This document shows, one piece after another, positions 35,130 through 43,943 of a DNA stretch of 64,000 bases; position 1 is the stretch's first letter, and the number at the start of each line of letters is the position of its first letter. The notes beneath the pieces are model-generated. The model saw nothing but the letters and a program-made list of their open reading frames with translations, had not been told where the DNA came from and did no database searches. A program made the position numbers and the translations under genes. The DNA is taken from positions 1,488,001-1,552,000 of the forward strand of contig NZ_LQGV01000001.1 of the NCBI RefSeq assembly GCF_001620065.1, written 5' to 3'. The stretch comes from Microbacterium sp. TNHR37B (lineage in GTDB: Bacteria > Actinomycetota > Actinomycetes > Actinomycetales > Microbacteriaceae).

Positions 35130-36013
35130 GCCTCCCCTCCTTCCTGCTGGCGGGTGCGAGGCACCACGATGACGGGGACGGGAACCTCGTGGAGCATCTT
35201 CGCCGCGGTCGATCCCAGGAACAGGCGCCGCGGCTGCGCGAGACGGCTCGAGCCCGCCAGGAGCACCTCGCCGGGCAGCCACTCCAACTGCGAGACGGCG
35301 TCCTCGATGCTCTCGCCCTCAGCGGCGACCACCTCGGCGGTCATCCCCTCGGGCAGTTGCGTGCGTGCGGCGGCGAGCACCTCGGCGGCCTCGGTCGACC
35401 CGGCGATGCGGATCGCGGCGGTATCGGCGCTCGGCGGAAGGTCGACGGGGAGGAGGGAGAGGAGCCGTACGGGCGCGCCGGTCGAGGCGGCGAGCGCCTC
35501 GGCGTCGGACATGAGCGCATCGGCGCCGGGGCGGGTTCCGACCGCGACGGTGAGGCGGGAGATCCCCACCTCCGATGCGATCTTGCGTGCGCCGCGGGGC
35601 ACGAGCACCACCGGGACGTCGGACGAGTGCAACAGCTCGGTGGTCGTGGCCCCGAGCCGGTGCCGCCCCCGGGACGCGCCGTCGGCGGCGCCCACGACGA
35701 TGTAGTCGGCACGAAGGGCATCGGCGATCTCGATGAGGCCCTCGGCGAACGACTCGCTCGGCCGCACGTGGGCGTGGGCGACCACGTCGGCGGGAATGCG
35801 GTCGATCGCGGCGGCGATCCACTTCTGTGCCTGCTCGCGAAGGTAGCGGTCGTACGATGCGTCGGGCGGGGTGATGACGCTCCGCCCATCGGAGGGGAGG
35901 ATCACGGCCACGTCGAGGACCGCGTCGGTGGCCGCCGCCAGGCGTGCCGCGAAGGCGACGGCGTCGCGTCCCGTCTTGGTGGCCGTGTACCCGACGACGA
36001 TGCGCCCGGTCAT
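35126..36013 (-). CDS. Tandem universal stress protein (two UspA domains)
   Basis: A 295-residue protein with two UspA domains. The first runs from RIVVGYTATKTGRDAVAFAA to VVGAADGASRGRHRLGATTT; the second ends LFLGSTAAKMLHEVPVPVIV. Both keep the G-x2-G-x9-G-S/T nucleotide loop in recognisable form. It is embedded by ATGA overlaps between putrescine oxidase and the permease, an unusual position that points to a role tied to polyamine uptake or oxidation. Confidence 0.9.
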   Translation of the reverse strand: MTGRIVVGYTATKTGRDAVAFAARLAAATDAVLDVAVILPSDGRSVITPPDASYDRYLREQAQKWIAAAIDRIPADVVAHAHVRPSESFAEGLIEIADALRADYIVVGAADGASRGRHRLGATTTELLHSSDVPVVLVPRGARKIASEVGISRLTVAVGTRPGADALMSDAEALAASTGAPVRLLSLLPVDLPPSADTAAIRIAGSTEAAEVLAAARTQLPEGMTAEVVAAEGESIEDAVSQLEWLPGEVLLAGSSRLAQPRRLFLGSTAAKMLHEVPVPVIVVPRTRQQEGGEA

Positions 36014-37368
36014 GACCGCAGCTCCCCGACGATCTGGTCCGCCACGAGACGCCCCATCCGGATCGCGCCGTCGACGTGCTGGTAGCCGGCACCGGCGAGG
36101 TCGCTGCACGCGAAACGGATCGGCCCGACGGCCGTGCGCAGGTCGGCGCCGTAACGGTGGAGTCCGCCCATGTCGAAGCTCGCCGCGTACGCGCCGCGCG
36201 TCCATTCCTCCGAGCCCCAGTCGCTCTCGTAGTACACGACCGGGTCCTTGGCATCGGGTCCGTAGTAGTGCGAGAGCGACTCGAGGATGCGTTCCTTGCG
36301 CTCCTCGGCGCTGAGCGTGAACAGATCGTCGGCGTTCTGGTCGGACACGAACCCGACGAGCGTCCCCCGCTCATCGCCGTGGTTGGTGTTGTCATACGCC
36401 TCGTGCGACAGCTCGTACGGGCTGAACGCCGTCCCCGACAGGCCCTTCTCCCGCCAGAACGGGCGGTCGTACACCGCGTGCACCTTGATGACGAAGCCCA
36501 TGGAGATGTGCTGATGCATCTGGTGCTGCCGGCGCGGCAGAGCGGGCACGAAGGAGATCCGGTTGTACAGCACGGGGGCGAGGGCGAGGATCACGTGCCG
36601 TGCGTGAACGGTCATGCCGTCGCTCGTGACCGTCACGCCGTCGCCGGACCAGTCGACCGTGCGCACCGGCTCACCCAGGAAGACGTCGGCACCGATGCGC
36701 TCGGCGAGGAGGATCGGCACCTGCTGGAGACCACCGACCACGCGCTTGTCGAGGATGAAGTCGGCATCGACGAGGTGGGAGTACGACCCGGCCGAGGCCG
36801 CCATGAGCAGGGACTGCAGGAGCGAGAAGGTGTGCGTGGGCTTGGTGAGCATCGCCGACCCGGTGGCGAACGCGAGATTGCGCACCGCCTCGTCGTCGTC
36901 GGTCTGGGACCGCAGCCATGCGTCCCAGGAGATCCGGTCCCATTCGGCGGCCTTCTCGTGGGCCCACGGACGATCGGGGTCGATCTCGGCGACCATGGCG
37001 TCGAGCTTCTCGGTGATCTCCGCGATCGTGCGCTCGGTCTCCGCCGAGACGGGGAACATCTCCCCCGTGAACCGCTTCGCCACCCCGTCAGGCCCCACAT
37101 AGACGTTGTCGCCCTCGCGGTAACGGGAGTAGGTCTCCAGGCCCAGTTCGGCGACGGTCTCGATCAGCGCGTCCTGATCGGGCGAGACCCACTGCCCGCC
37201 GATCTCGAGCAGGGCTCCCTCGATCGTGTCGGTCCAGAGCCTCCCACCCACGCGATCGCGGGCTTCCAGCACGGCCACCGACAGGCCCGCCTTCTTCAGC
37301 TGGTTGGCGGCGGTCAGGCCGGCGGCACCGGCTCCGACGATCACGACATCACGGGTGATCTCGCTCAT
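36010..37368 (-). CDS. puo: Putrescine oxidase / flavin monoamine oxidase
   Basis: A 452-residue FAD amine oxidase. The dinucleotide motif DVVIVGAGAAGLTAANQLKK is followed by RDRVGGRLWTDTI. The C-terminal FAD segment is SDLAGAGYQHVDGAIRMG. Length and the GGQWVSPDQDALIETVAELG stretch fit actinobacterial putrescine oxidases, which convert putrescine, oxygen and water to 4-aminobutanal, ammonia and peroxide. ATG at 37368 has AAGGAG 9 nt upstream. It is the first gene of the five-gene operon. Confidence 0.85.
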   Translation of the reverse strand: MSEITRDVVIVGAGAAGLTAANQLKKAGLSVAVLEARDRVGGRLWTDTIEGALLEIGGQWVSPDQDALIETVAELGLETYSRYREGDNVYVGPDGVAKRFTGEMFPVSAETERTIAEITEKLDAMVAEIDPDRPWAHEKAAEWDRISWDAWLRSQTDDDEAVRNLAFATGSAMLTKPTHTFSLLQSLLMAASAGSYSHLVDADFILDKRVVGGLQQVPILLAERIGADVFLGEPVRTVDWSGDGVTVTSDGMTVHARHVILALAPVLYNRISFVPALPRRQHQMHQHISMGFVIKVHAVYDRPFWREKGLSGTAFSPYELSHEAYDNTNHGDERGTLVGFVSDQNADDLFTLSAEERKERILESLSHYYGPDAKDPVVYYESDWGSEEWTRGAYAASFDMGGLHRYGADLRTAVGPIRFACSDLAGAGYQHVDGAIRMGRLVADQIVGELRS

Positions 37369-37430
37369 GAGGGGTACTCCTTTGTATCTCGGGATTCGGG
37401 CTTTCGGGCTTCGATGTGGCGACCGGCTCC

Positions 37431-37495
37431 GGATCGGGTCGGGTGAGGGCAAGAACGGGGACCCCTGCCCCGATTGCCCTCACCCGACCCGATCC
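37431..37495 (-). terminator. 22-bp perfect hairpin after gabT
   Basis: Arms at 37431-37452 and 37474-37495 are complementary over 22 bp without mismatch, enclosing an inner CGGGG/CCCCG stem. It starts 65 nt past the gabT stop and lies 62 nt before the putrescine oxidase start, insulating the two units. There is no T-run. Confidence 0.85.
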
Positions 37496-37559
37496 TGCGC
37501 CTCTCCCCAGAGGTCGAGGGCTGATGCGTGTCGCCGATTCGCTGGGACGAAGGGAGGGG

Positions 37560-38930
37560 TCAGTGGGCGGCGAGCGCGGCGGCCACGACGTCCAGTCCCT
37601 CGTTCAGCAGGTGGTCGGGAATGCTCAGCGGCGGCAGGAACCGGATGACGTTGCCGTAGGTGCCGCAGGTCAGGACGATGACACCCTCGGCGATCGCCGC
37701 CTTGGCCACCGCTGCGGTCAGTGCCGCATCGGGAGCCTTGGTCTCGGGGTCGACGAACTCCGCCGCCATCATCGCGCCGTGACCGCGCACGTCACCGATG
37801 CGCGGATCGTCCTGCTGCAGAGACTCGAGACGGGCGCGGAGAATCCCCCCGACCTCACGCGCCCGCTCGAGCAGTCCGTCGTTCTCGAAGGACTCGATGG
37901 CGGCCAGCGCCGCCGCGCAGGCGACGGGATTGCCGCCGTAGGTGCCCCCCAGGCCCCCGGTGTGTGACGCATCCATGATTTCGGCCCGGCCGGTGACGGC
38001 CGCCAGCGGCATGCCGCCCGCGATGCCCTTGGCCGTGGTGACGAGGTCGGGAACGATGCCGAACAGCTCGCTGGCGAACATGGCGCCGGTGCGGGCGAAG
38101 CCGGACTGCACTTCGTCGGCGATGAAGACGACACCGTGGTCGCGACACCAGTCGACGAGCGCCGGAAGGAAGCCATCGGCCGGGACGATGAACCCGCCCT
38201 CGCCCTGGATGGGCTCGATGATCACGGCGGCGAGGTTGTCGGCGCCGATCTGCTTCTCCATCACGGAGATCGCCTTGGCAGCGGCCTCCGCGCCCGACAG
38301 CCCGTCGCGGAACGGGTAGGACATCGGCGCGCGATAGATCTCCGAGGCGAACGGACCGAATCCACTCTTGTAGGGCATCGCCTTGGCCGTGAGGCCCATG
38401 GTGAGGTTGGTGCGGCCGTGGTAGGCGTGGTCGAAGGCGACCACCGCCTGGCGGCCGGTGTGCTTGCGCGCGATCTTGATCGCGTTCTCCACGGCTTCGG
38501 CGCCGGAGTTGAACAGCGCCGACTTCTTCTCGTGGTCGCCGGGCGTGAGACGGTTGAGGGCTTCGGCGACCTCGACGTAGCTGTCGTAGGGCGAGACCAT
38601 GAAGCACGTGTGGGTGAGCTGGGCCGCCTGAGCGGCGATCGCGGCCGCCACGCGCGGGTGCGCGTTCCCGACGGTCGTGACGGCGATCCCCGAGCCCAGG
38701 TCGATCAGCGAGTTGCCGTCGGCGTCGACCACGACGCCTCCGCCCGCGGCGACCGCGTGGATGGGAACGGTGTGCCCGACTCCCGCCGCGACGGCCGCGG
38801 CCTTTCGATCCAGGAGCTCCTGCGAGCGCGGTCCCGGCAGGGCGGTGACCAGGCGACGCTCCTGGGGAAGTGACGGACCTCCGGTGAGCGTGTCGCCCGG
38901 GGGGATGGCAGCGGTGTCGGCGAGGGTCAT
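37560..38930 (-). CDS. gabT: 4-aminobutyrate aminotransferase
   Basis: A 456-residue class-III PLP aminotransferase. GSGIAVTTVGNAHPRVAAAI, ALFNSGAEAVENAIKIARKH, the Asp in VVFIADEVQSGFARTG and the PLP Lys in LVTTAKGIAGGMPLAAVTGR are present. It turns GABA and 2-oxoglutarate into succinate semialdehyde and glutamate. It is divergent from the PucR regulator gene. The start at 38930 has no Shine-Dalgarno sequence but has TACGCT 7 nt upstream, so it is probably leaderless. Confidence 0.95.
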   Translation of the reverse strand: MTLADTAAIPPGDTLTGGPSLPQERRLVTALPGPRSQELLDRKAAAVAAGVGHTVPIHAVAAGGGVVVDADGNSLIDLGSGIAVTTVGNAHPRVAAAIAAQAAQLTHTCFMVSPYDSYVEVAEALNRLTPGDHEKKSALFNSGAEAVENAIKIARKHTGRQAVVAFDHAYHGRTNLTMGLTAKAMPYKSGFGPFASEIYRAPMSYPFRDGLSGAEAAAKAISVMEKQIGADNLAAVIIEPIQGEGGFIVPADGFLPALVDWCRDHGVVFIADEVQSGFARTGAMFASELFGIVPDLVTTAKGIAGGMPLAAVTGRAEIMDASHTGGLGGTYGGNPVACAAALAAIESFENDGLLERAREVGGILRARLESLQQDDPRIGDVRGHGAMMAAEFVDPETKAPDAALTAAVAKAAIAEGVIVLTCGTYGNVIRFLPPLSIPDHLLNEGLDVVAAALAAH

Positions 38931-38937
38931 GCGGGCG

Positions 38938-38943
38938 AGCGTA
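38938..38943 (-). promoter_or_regulatory. -10 box for leaderless gabT
   Basis: TACGCT, 7 nt, ATG (38930) on the minus strand. The same hexamer and spacing recur before the aspartate aminotransferase gene at 45653. Confidence 0.5.
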
Positions 38944-38973
38944 CGACCGGAAGGCCGCACCGCACAGCCGCCG

Positions 38974-39015
38974 CCGTGTACATTCTGATCACTGTGACGT
39001 ACATCACGTACACGG
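38974..39015. promoter_or_regulatory. Candidate PucR-type operator region
   Basis: Outer inverted repeat CCGTGTAC (38974-38981) and GTACACGG (39008-39015) encloses a second near-palindrome GTGACGTACATCAC (38994-39007, 12 of 14 positions symmetric). It lies between gabT and the regulator gene, ending 12 nt before the regulator ATG, and is well placed for autorepression and control of gabT. Confidence 0.55.
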
Positions 39016-39027
39016 TGGAAGGAAGCG

Positions 39028-40563
39028 ATGTCGGCGTCTGAACCCACGCTCAGGGCCCTGCTCGGGCGCCGCGAGCTGCACTTGCGACTCGAATCGGATG
39101 CCGACGCGCTCGCGCCCGATGCATTGGACGCTCCGTTGCGCTGGGTGCACGGCTCCGATCTCCTCGATCCCACTCCGTTCCTCGCCGACGAGCTGCTGCT
39201 CCTGACGACGGGTACACAGTTCACCGCGGATGCCGACGCCGAGCTCTTCCGGTCCTATGTGTCGCGTCTACGCGCTCGCGGCGTGCGCGGCCTGGGCTTC
39301 GGTACCGAAGTCGTCCGCGACGGTATTCCGCCGCTGCTCATCGACGCGTGCGCGGCCGAAGGGATGCCCCTGTTCGAGGTGCCGTACCGGACCCCCTTCA
39401 TCGCACTCGCCCGGGCGAACGCGGAGGCCATCGCGGCGCAGGCCTACGCTCGACGCACCTGGGCACTCGCGGCCCAGCGGGCGATTTCGCTCGCCGCCCT
39501 GCGCCCCGACGGACTGGGAGCGACGGTGGCCGAGCTCGCCAAGCAGCTGGACACCTGGGTGGGTCTGTTCGATGCGGCCGGCGCCCTCACCCAGCGCCAC
39601 CCCGCCGATACCCTCGACGCCACGACCCTCGCGCAGCTCACCGACGAGGTCGGCACCATGTTGCGACGGGGCGTGCGCGCCGCGTCCACCTTGGAGGTGG
39701 CGGGAGCGCGATTCACCCTGCAGACGTTGGGCCGGGGCGGGCATCTCCGCGGCGCGATCGTGATCGCCGGCGCCGAGCTCGACCTCGAAGGCCGCGGCGT
39801 GGTGACGTCGGTCATCGCGATGGCGGGGCTGGCGCTCGAGCAGAACGTCGGACTCGAGCGGGCGCGCTCGGCGTTGCGCGCCGGCCTCGTCCACAGCCTC
39901 CTCACCGGCGATCCGACGCTGGCGCGGCGCGTGTCGCGAGAGCTGTGGGGGCCGCTTCCCGCCGGCCCGGTCCTGCTCGCCGCTTGCACGGTGGCGCCCG
40001 CGCAGCTCGATGCCGCGGTGGACTGGCTCGAGCTCCAGGTCACCGAACACCGCGGCGCGCTGTTCTTCGGGCGGGACGGTGACGGCCTCGTGCTCGTGGT
40101 GAGCGCCGACCGCCGCGAGCTCATCGAGCGGTTCGCGGCCCTCTTCGAGGCGAGCACCGGCGTGTCGGCTCCCGTGGCCTACTCCGCGTCCTCCGACGCC
40201 CACGCGCAAGCGGTCGCCGCGTTGCGCCGCGCGGCGCCGGGCACACTCGTCGCATTCTCCGACCTCGCCGAGCACGGCATCCTGAGCCAGCTCGACACGG
40301 TCGAGGCGCGCGCGCTTGCCGCCGCCCGCCTCTCGCCCCTGCGGGAGCACGATGCACTCCACGGCTCCCACCTGCTCGTCACCGTGCGCACGTGGCTGCA
40401 GCACGACGCGAGGATCGACGCGGCCGCCGAAGCGCTCGGGATCCACCGGCACACCGTTCGAGCCCGCGTGGCGCAGGCGCAGACGCTGCTCGGCGTCGAC
40501 CTCGGCACCTTTCCCGCGCGCGCAGAGCTCTGGGCTGCGCTGGTCGCCTCCTCCCCCCGGTGA
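39028..40563 (+). CDS. PucR-family transcriptional regulator of GABA/putrescine genes
   Basis: A 511-residue protein with an N-terminal PucR purine-catabolism-type sensor domain (RWVHGSDLLDPTPFLADELL) and a C-terminal PucR HTH_30 domain (AEALGIHRHTVRARVAQAQT). It is divergent from gabT, so control of GABA and putrescine use is likely, as for related GabR/PucR regulators in other actinobacteria; the effector is unknown. GGAAGGA precedes ATG 39028. Confidence 0.9.
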   Translation: MSASEPTLRALLGRRELHLRLESDADALAPDALDAPLRWVHGSDLLDPTPFLADELLLLTTGTQFTADADAELFRSYVSRLRARGVRGLGFGTEVVRDGIPPLLIDACAAEGMPLFEVPYRTPFIALARANAEAIAAQAYARRTWALAAQRAISLAALRPDGLGATVAELAKQLDTWVGLFDAAGALTQRHPADTLDATTLAQLTDEVGTMLRRGVRAASTLEVAGARFTLQTLGRGGHLRGAIVIAGAELDLEGRGVVTSVIAMAGLALEQNVGLERARSALRAGLVHSLLTGDPTLARRVSRELWGPLPAGPVLLAACTVAPAQLDAAVDWLELQVTEHRGALFFGRDGDGLVLVVSADRRELIERFAALFEASTGVSAPVAYSASSDAHAQAVAALRRAAPGTLVAFSDLAEHGILSQLDTVEARALAAARLSPLREHDALHGSHLLVTVRTWLQHDARIDAAAEALGIHRHTVRARVAQAQTLLGVDLGTFPARAELWAALVASSPR

Positions 40564-40589
40564 GCCCGGGGCGCCGACATCGCACCGGC

Positions 40590-40925
40590 TCAGACGAAGC
40601 GCAACGCGACATCGCTGACGTGATGAGCGATGATCGCCGCGCCCAGGGTGAGCGCGATTCCTCCAGCGGGAAAGACCCATGACCACCGCGTCTTCCGCGC
40701 CAGCAGCAGACCGACCGCGGCGGCCACGACGAGTCCGACCGCGACGACAGCGAACACGACGCTGGTGCGACTCAGCAGTTCGAAGTCACCGTCCTGGGCG
40801 CAATGCGCAATGCTGATCGATCGGAACCAGACGAGTGCACTCGCCACGCTCGCCACCACGATCTGGATGCCCCAGAGGATCCCGCCGATGCGGCGTGCGG
40901 GGCGGGACGCGTGATAGCTCACCAT
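40590..40925 (-). CDS. Small membrane protein, unknown
   Basis: A 111-residue protein with three to four hydrophobic segments (IGGILWGIQIVVASVASALV, VVFAVVAVGLVVAAAVGLLL, VFPAGGIALTLGAAII). No family recognised. It converges on the PucR gene and lies 33 nt after ramB. GGAG stands before ATG 40925. The single Cys lies in an extracytoplasmic loop. Confidence 0.7.
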   Translation of the reverse strand: MVSYHASRPARRIGGILWGIQIVVASVASALVWFRSISIAHCAQDGDFELLSRTSVVFAVVAVGLVVAAAVGLLLARKTRWSWVFPAGGIALTLGAAIIAHHVSDVALRFV

Positions 40926-40958
40926 CAGTCCTGGCTCCTCAAGGTGTCGTCCCTCCGC

Positions 40959-42443
40959 TCAAGCCTCGGCGCGAGGGGCGTGAGCGTCGAGGAACTCGTA
41001 GAGGTCGGTGGTATCGACGCCGGGGAACGACCCGGACGGAAGGGTTGCGAGAAGCGTGCGAGGGGTCCGGACGTTCGGCCACGCCTGGTCGCGCCACGCT
41101 CCTTCGAGCTCGGCGGGAGGGCGGCGACAGCACACCTCGACGGAATGCCGGGAGATGCCGCGATTGGCCGTCTCGCGACCGATGAACCACTTGGTGTCGT
41201 CGAATCTCACCCCGACGCTGACCGAGTGCGCCCCCTCACTGGAGGCCTCGACGCGTGCGGTGCACCAGAAGGTGCCCTGTCCGGTGTCGGTGTACTGGTA
41301 GTACGGGTTGAACTTGTCGGGGATGTCGAAGACGACCCGGCTCGTCCACCTCCGGCAGCACAGCTGCCCCTCGATCGATCCGAGCCGGTCGGCGGGGAAG
41401 TTGACGTCGTCGTTCTCGTACGCCTTGGTGATCGTCCCCGATTCGTGCACCTTGAGGAAGTGCACCCGGATGCCGAGGTGCTCGGTGGCGAGATTGGTGA
41501 ACCGGTGCGCCGCGGTCTCGTACGACACCGAGTACGCATCGCGAAGGTCCTCGATCGAGATCGCGCGCCGCTCCTTAGCGTCGCGCAGGAACGGCGCGGC
41601 GTGGGCCTCGGGAACCAGGAGCGCGCCGGTGAGGTAGTTCGTCTCCACGCGCTGACGGAGGAAGTCGGCGTAGGAACGCGGCTCGCTGTGTCCGAGGATG
41701 CGGCTGGCGAGCGCCTGCAGCACGGCGGTGCGGGAGTCTCCCTTCGCCGGCACGGTCGAGGAGAGGTAGAGCCGACCGTGACGCAGATCCGCGACGCTGC
41801 GGGTGGACGCGGGAAGATCGGCCACGTAGTGCAGCGAGAACCCCAGGTGCGCCGCGATGTCCGACGCGGTGCGCTGCGTCAGCGGTCCGCCAGGATGGTC
41901 GACTGCGTCGAGGATCTGCCGCGCCTGCGCTTCCAGCTCGGGGAAGTAGTTGTCCTGCCGTCGCATCAGGTGGCGCAGATCGACGTTCGCCCGTCGAGCC
42001 TCCTCGGGCGTCGCGGATCGCTCGTCGGTCAGGCGTTCGATCTCGCGCTGCAGCGACAGGAGGGCGGCGAGCGCCTCGTCGGGGACGGACCTCCCGATGC
42101 GGAACGGGGTGATGCCCAGCGCATGGAACGTCGGGCCGCGCATCGCCCGCTCGAGGGCGATCTCCATCGAGGTGCGGTCATCGAGCGGCTCCGCCTCCAG
42201 CACGGCGTCGATGGTCACCCCGAGGGCGCGGGCGATGGCCTGCAGCAGCGAGAGCTTCGGTTCTCGCTTCCCGGTCTCGATCATCGAGAGCTGGCTGGGG
42301 GCGCGGTCGACCGCCGCCGCGAGATCGTCGAGGGTCATCTTCCGCGCCGTCCGAAGGTGACGGATGCGCCGTCCGATGGTCAGGGCGTCGACCGTCGGGG
42401 CATCGCCCCCGGGTCGACCCTGCCGAGCTTCTTCGATCGTCAT
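40959..42443 (-). CDS. ramB: RamB-type XRE regulator of acetate/glyoxylate genes
   Basis: A 494-residue regulator. The N-terminal XRE HTH ([20 protein letters not shown]) is followed by an ImmA/IrrE-like and short-chain-acyl-regulator region typical of RamB ([39 protein letters not shown]). RamB of Corynebacterium represses aceA and aceB; the divergent aceA gene here fits. ATG 42443 is used; an ATG four codons earlier (42455) is equally open, and neither has a ribosome-binding site. Confidence 0.9.
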   Translation of the reverse strand: MTIEEARQGRPGGDAPTVDALTIGRRIRHLRTARKMTLDDLAAAVDRAPSQLSMIETGKREPKLSLLQAIARALGVTIDAVLEAEPLDDRTSMEIALERAMRGPTFHALGITPFRIGRSVPDEALAALLSLQREIERLTDERSATPEEARRANVDLRHLMRRQDNYFPELEAQARQILDAVDHPGGPLTQRTASDIAAHLGFSLHYVADLPASTRSVADLRHGRLYLSSTVPAKGDSRTAVLQALASRILGHSEPRSYADFLRQRVETNYLTGALLVPEAHAAPFLRDAKERRAISIEDLRDAYSVSYETAAHRFTNLATEHLGIRVHFLKVHESGTITKAYENDDVNFPADRLGSIEGQLCCRRWTSRVVFDIPDKFNPYYQYTDTGQGTFWCTARVEASSEGAHSVSVGVRFDDTKWFIGRETANRGISRHSVEVCCRRPPAELEGAWRDQAWPNVRTPRTLLATLPSGSFPGVDTTDLYEFLDAHAPRAEA

Positions 42444-42594
42444 GAGCGCGAGCATGCCACGAAAACAGAAATACGCGCAATCTTCACACAGGAAATGGTC
42501 TGTCTGGGCTCAGATCTTCACGCACAGTGGATCCACCACCCGAGCACCGGAGCTCGCAGCCCTCCCGCACGGCGGGCCCACGAAGGAGACAGAG

Positions 42595-43902
42595 ATGACC
42601 ACCTCACACACGCCCGGCCTCCGCGCCGGCGACCAGACACAGACCGCCGCCGAGCTCCAGGAGAGCTGGGACACCGACCCCCGCTGGGACGGCATCGAGC
42701 GCACGTACCGGGCCGAAGATGTGATCCGCCTCCGCGGATCGGTGCGCGAGGAGAACACCCTCGCGCGACGCGGGGCCGAGAACCTGTGGAACCTCCTCCA
42801 CACCGAGGAGTACGTCCGCGCTCTCGGGGCGTACACCGGCGGCCAGGCGGTGCAGCAGGTGCGGGCCGGCCTCAAGGCGATCTACCTGTCGGGATGGCAG
42901 GTCGCCGCCGATGGCAACCTCGCCGGCCAGACCTACCCCGACCAGAGCCTGTATCCCGCCAACTCGGTGCCGTCGGTGGTTCGCCGCATCAACAACGCCC
43001 TGCTGCGGCAGGACCAGATCGAGCATGCGGAAGGCACGAGCGGCACCGACTGGATCGCGCCGGTCGTCGCCGACGCGGAAGCCGGCTTCGGCGGTCCGCT
43101 CAACGCGTTCGAGCTGGCACTCTCGCTCATCCAGGCCGGCGCGGCGGGCATCCACTGGGAGGATCAGTTGGCGAGCGAGAAGAAGTGCGGCCACCTCGGC
43201 GGCAAGGTGCTCGTGCCTACGCAGCAGCACATCCGCACGCTCAACGCCGCGCGTCTCGCCGCTGACGTCGCCGACGTCCCGACCGTCCTCATCGCCCGCA
43301 CCGACGCGCTGGCGGCCGACCTGCTCACCAGCGACGTCGACGAGCGTGACCGCGCCTTCACGACCGGCGAGAGGACGTCGGAGGGCTTTTACCGGGTGCG
43401 TCCCGGGCTGGAGGCGGTCATCAGTCGCGGGCTCGCCTTCGCCCCCTACGCCGACCTGCTGTGGGTGGAGACGGGCGAACCCGACATCGAGCTGGCCCGC
43501 GCCTTCGCCACCGCGATCCACGAGCAGTTCCCCGGAAAGCTCCTCGCCTACAACTGCTCCCCCAGCTTCAACTGGAAGCGCCACCTCGACGACGCGCAGA
43601 TCGCGCGCTTCCAGCAGGAGCTCGCCGAGCTCGGCTACGCGTTCCAGTTCATCACGCTGGCCGGTTTCCACGCGCTGAACTACTCCATGTTCGATCTCGC
43701 CGCAGGCTACGCCGAGCGCGCCATGAGCGCCTACGTCGACCTGCAGGAGGCGGAGTTCGCCGCCGAATCCCGCGGCTACACCGCCACCAAGCACCAGCGG
43801 GAGGCCGGGACGGGGTACTTCGACCTCGTCTCGACCGCGCTCAACCCCGACAGCACCACGCTGGCGCTGGCCGGTTCCACCGAGACCGCGCAGTTCCACT
43901 GA
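42595..43902 (+). CDS. aceA: Isocitrate lyase
   Basis: A 435-residue enzyme cleaving isocitrate to glyoxylate and succinate. The active-site motif KKCGH is in [19 protein letters not shown], with IHWEDQ and [20 protein letters not shown] also typical. It is the first gene of the glyoxylate shunt, 41 nt before aceB. GAAGGAG precedes ATG 42595. The 139-nt gap to ramB should hold the regulated promoter. Confidence 0.97.
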   Translation: MTTSHTPGLRAGDQTQTAAELQESWDTDPRWDGIERTYRAEDVIRLRGSVREENTLARRGAENLWNLLHTEEYVRALGAYTGGQAVQQVRAGLKAIYLSGWQVAADGNLAGQTYPDQSLYPANSVPSVVRRINNALLRQDQIEHAEGTSGTDWIAPVVADAEAGFGGPLNAFELALSLIQAGAAGIHWEDQLASEKKCGHLGGKVLVPTQQHIRTLNAARLAADVADVPTVLIARTDALAADLLTSDVDERDRAFTTGERTSEGFYRVRPGLEAVISRGLAFAPYADLLWVETGEPDIELARAFATAIHEQFPGKLLAYNCSPSFNWKRHLDDAQIARFQQELAELGYAFQFITLAGFHALNYSMFDLAAGYAERAMSAYVDLQEAEFAAESRGYTATKHQREAGTGYFDLVSTALNPDSTTLALAGSTETAQFH

Positions 43903-43943
43903 GCCCGCTCGACCCGACTCCACACGCACAGAAAGGCAGGGCC

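Noticed and set aside
34086..35705. 539-codon plus-strand open frame opposite the APC permease and USP genes
   Set aside because: Charged, repetitive shadow; both minus-strand genes are well supported and coupled by ATGA overlaps.
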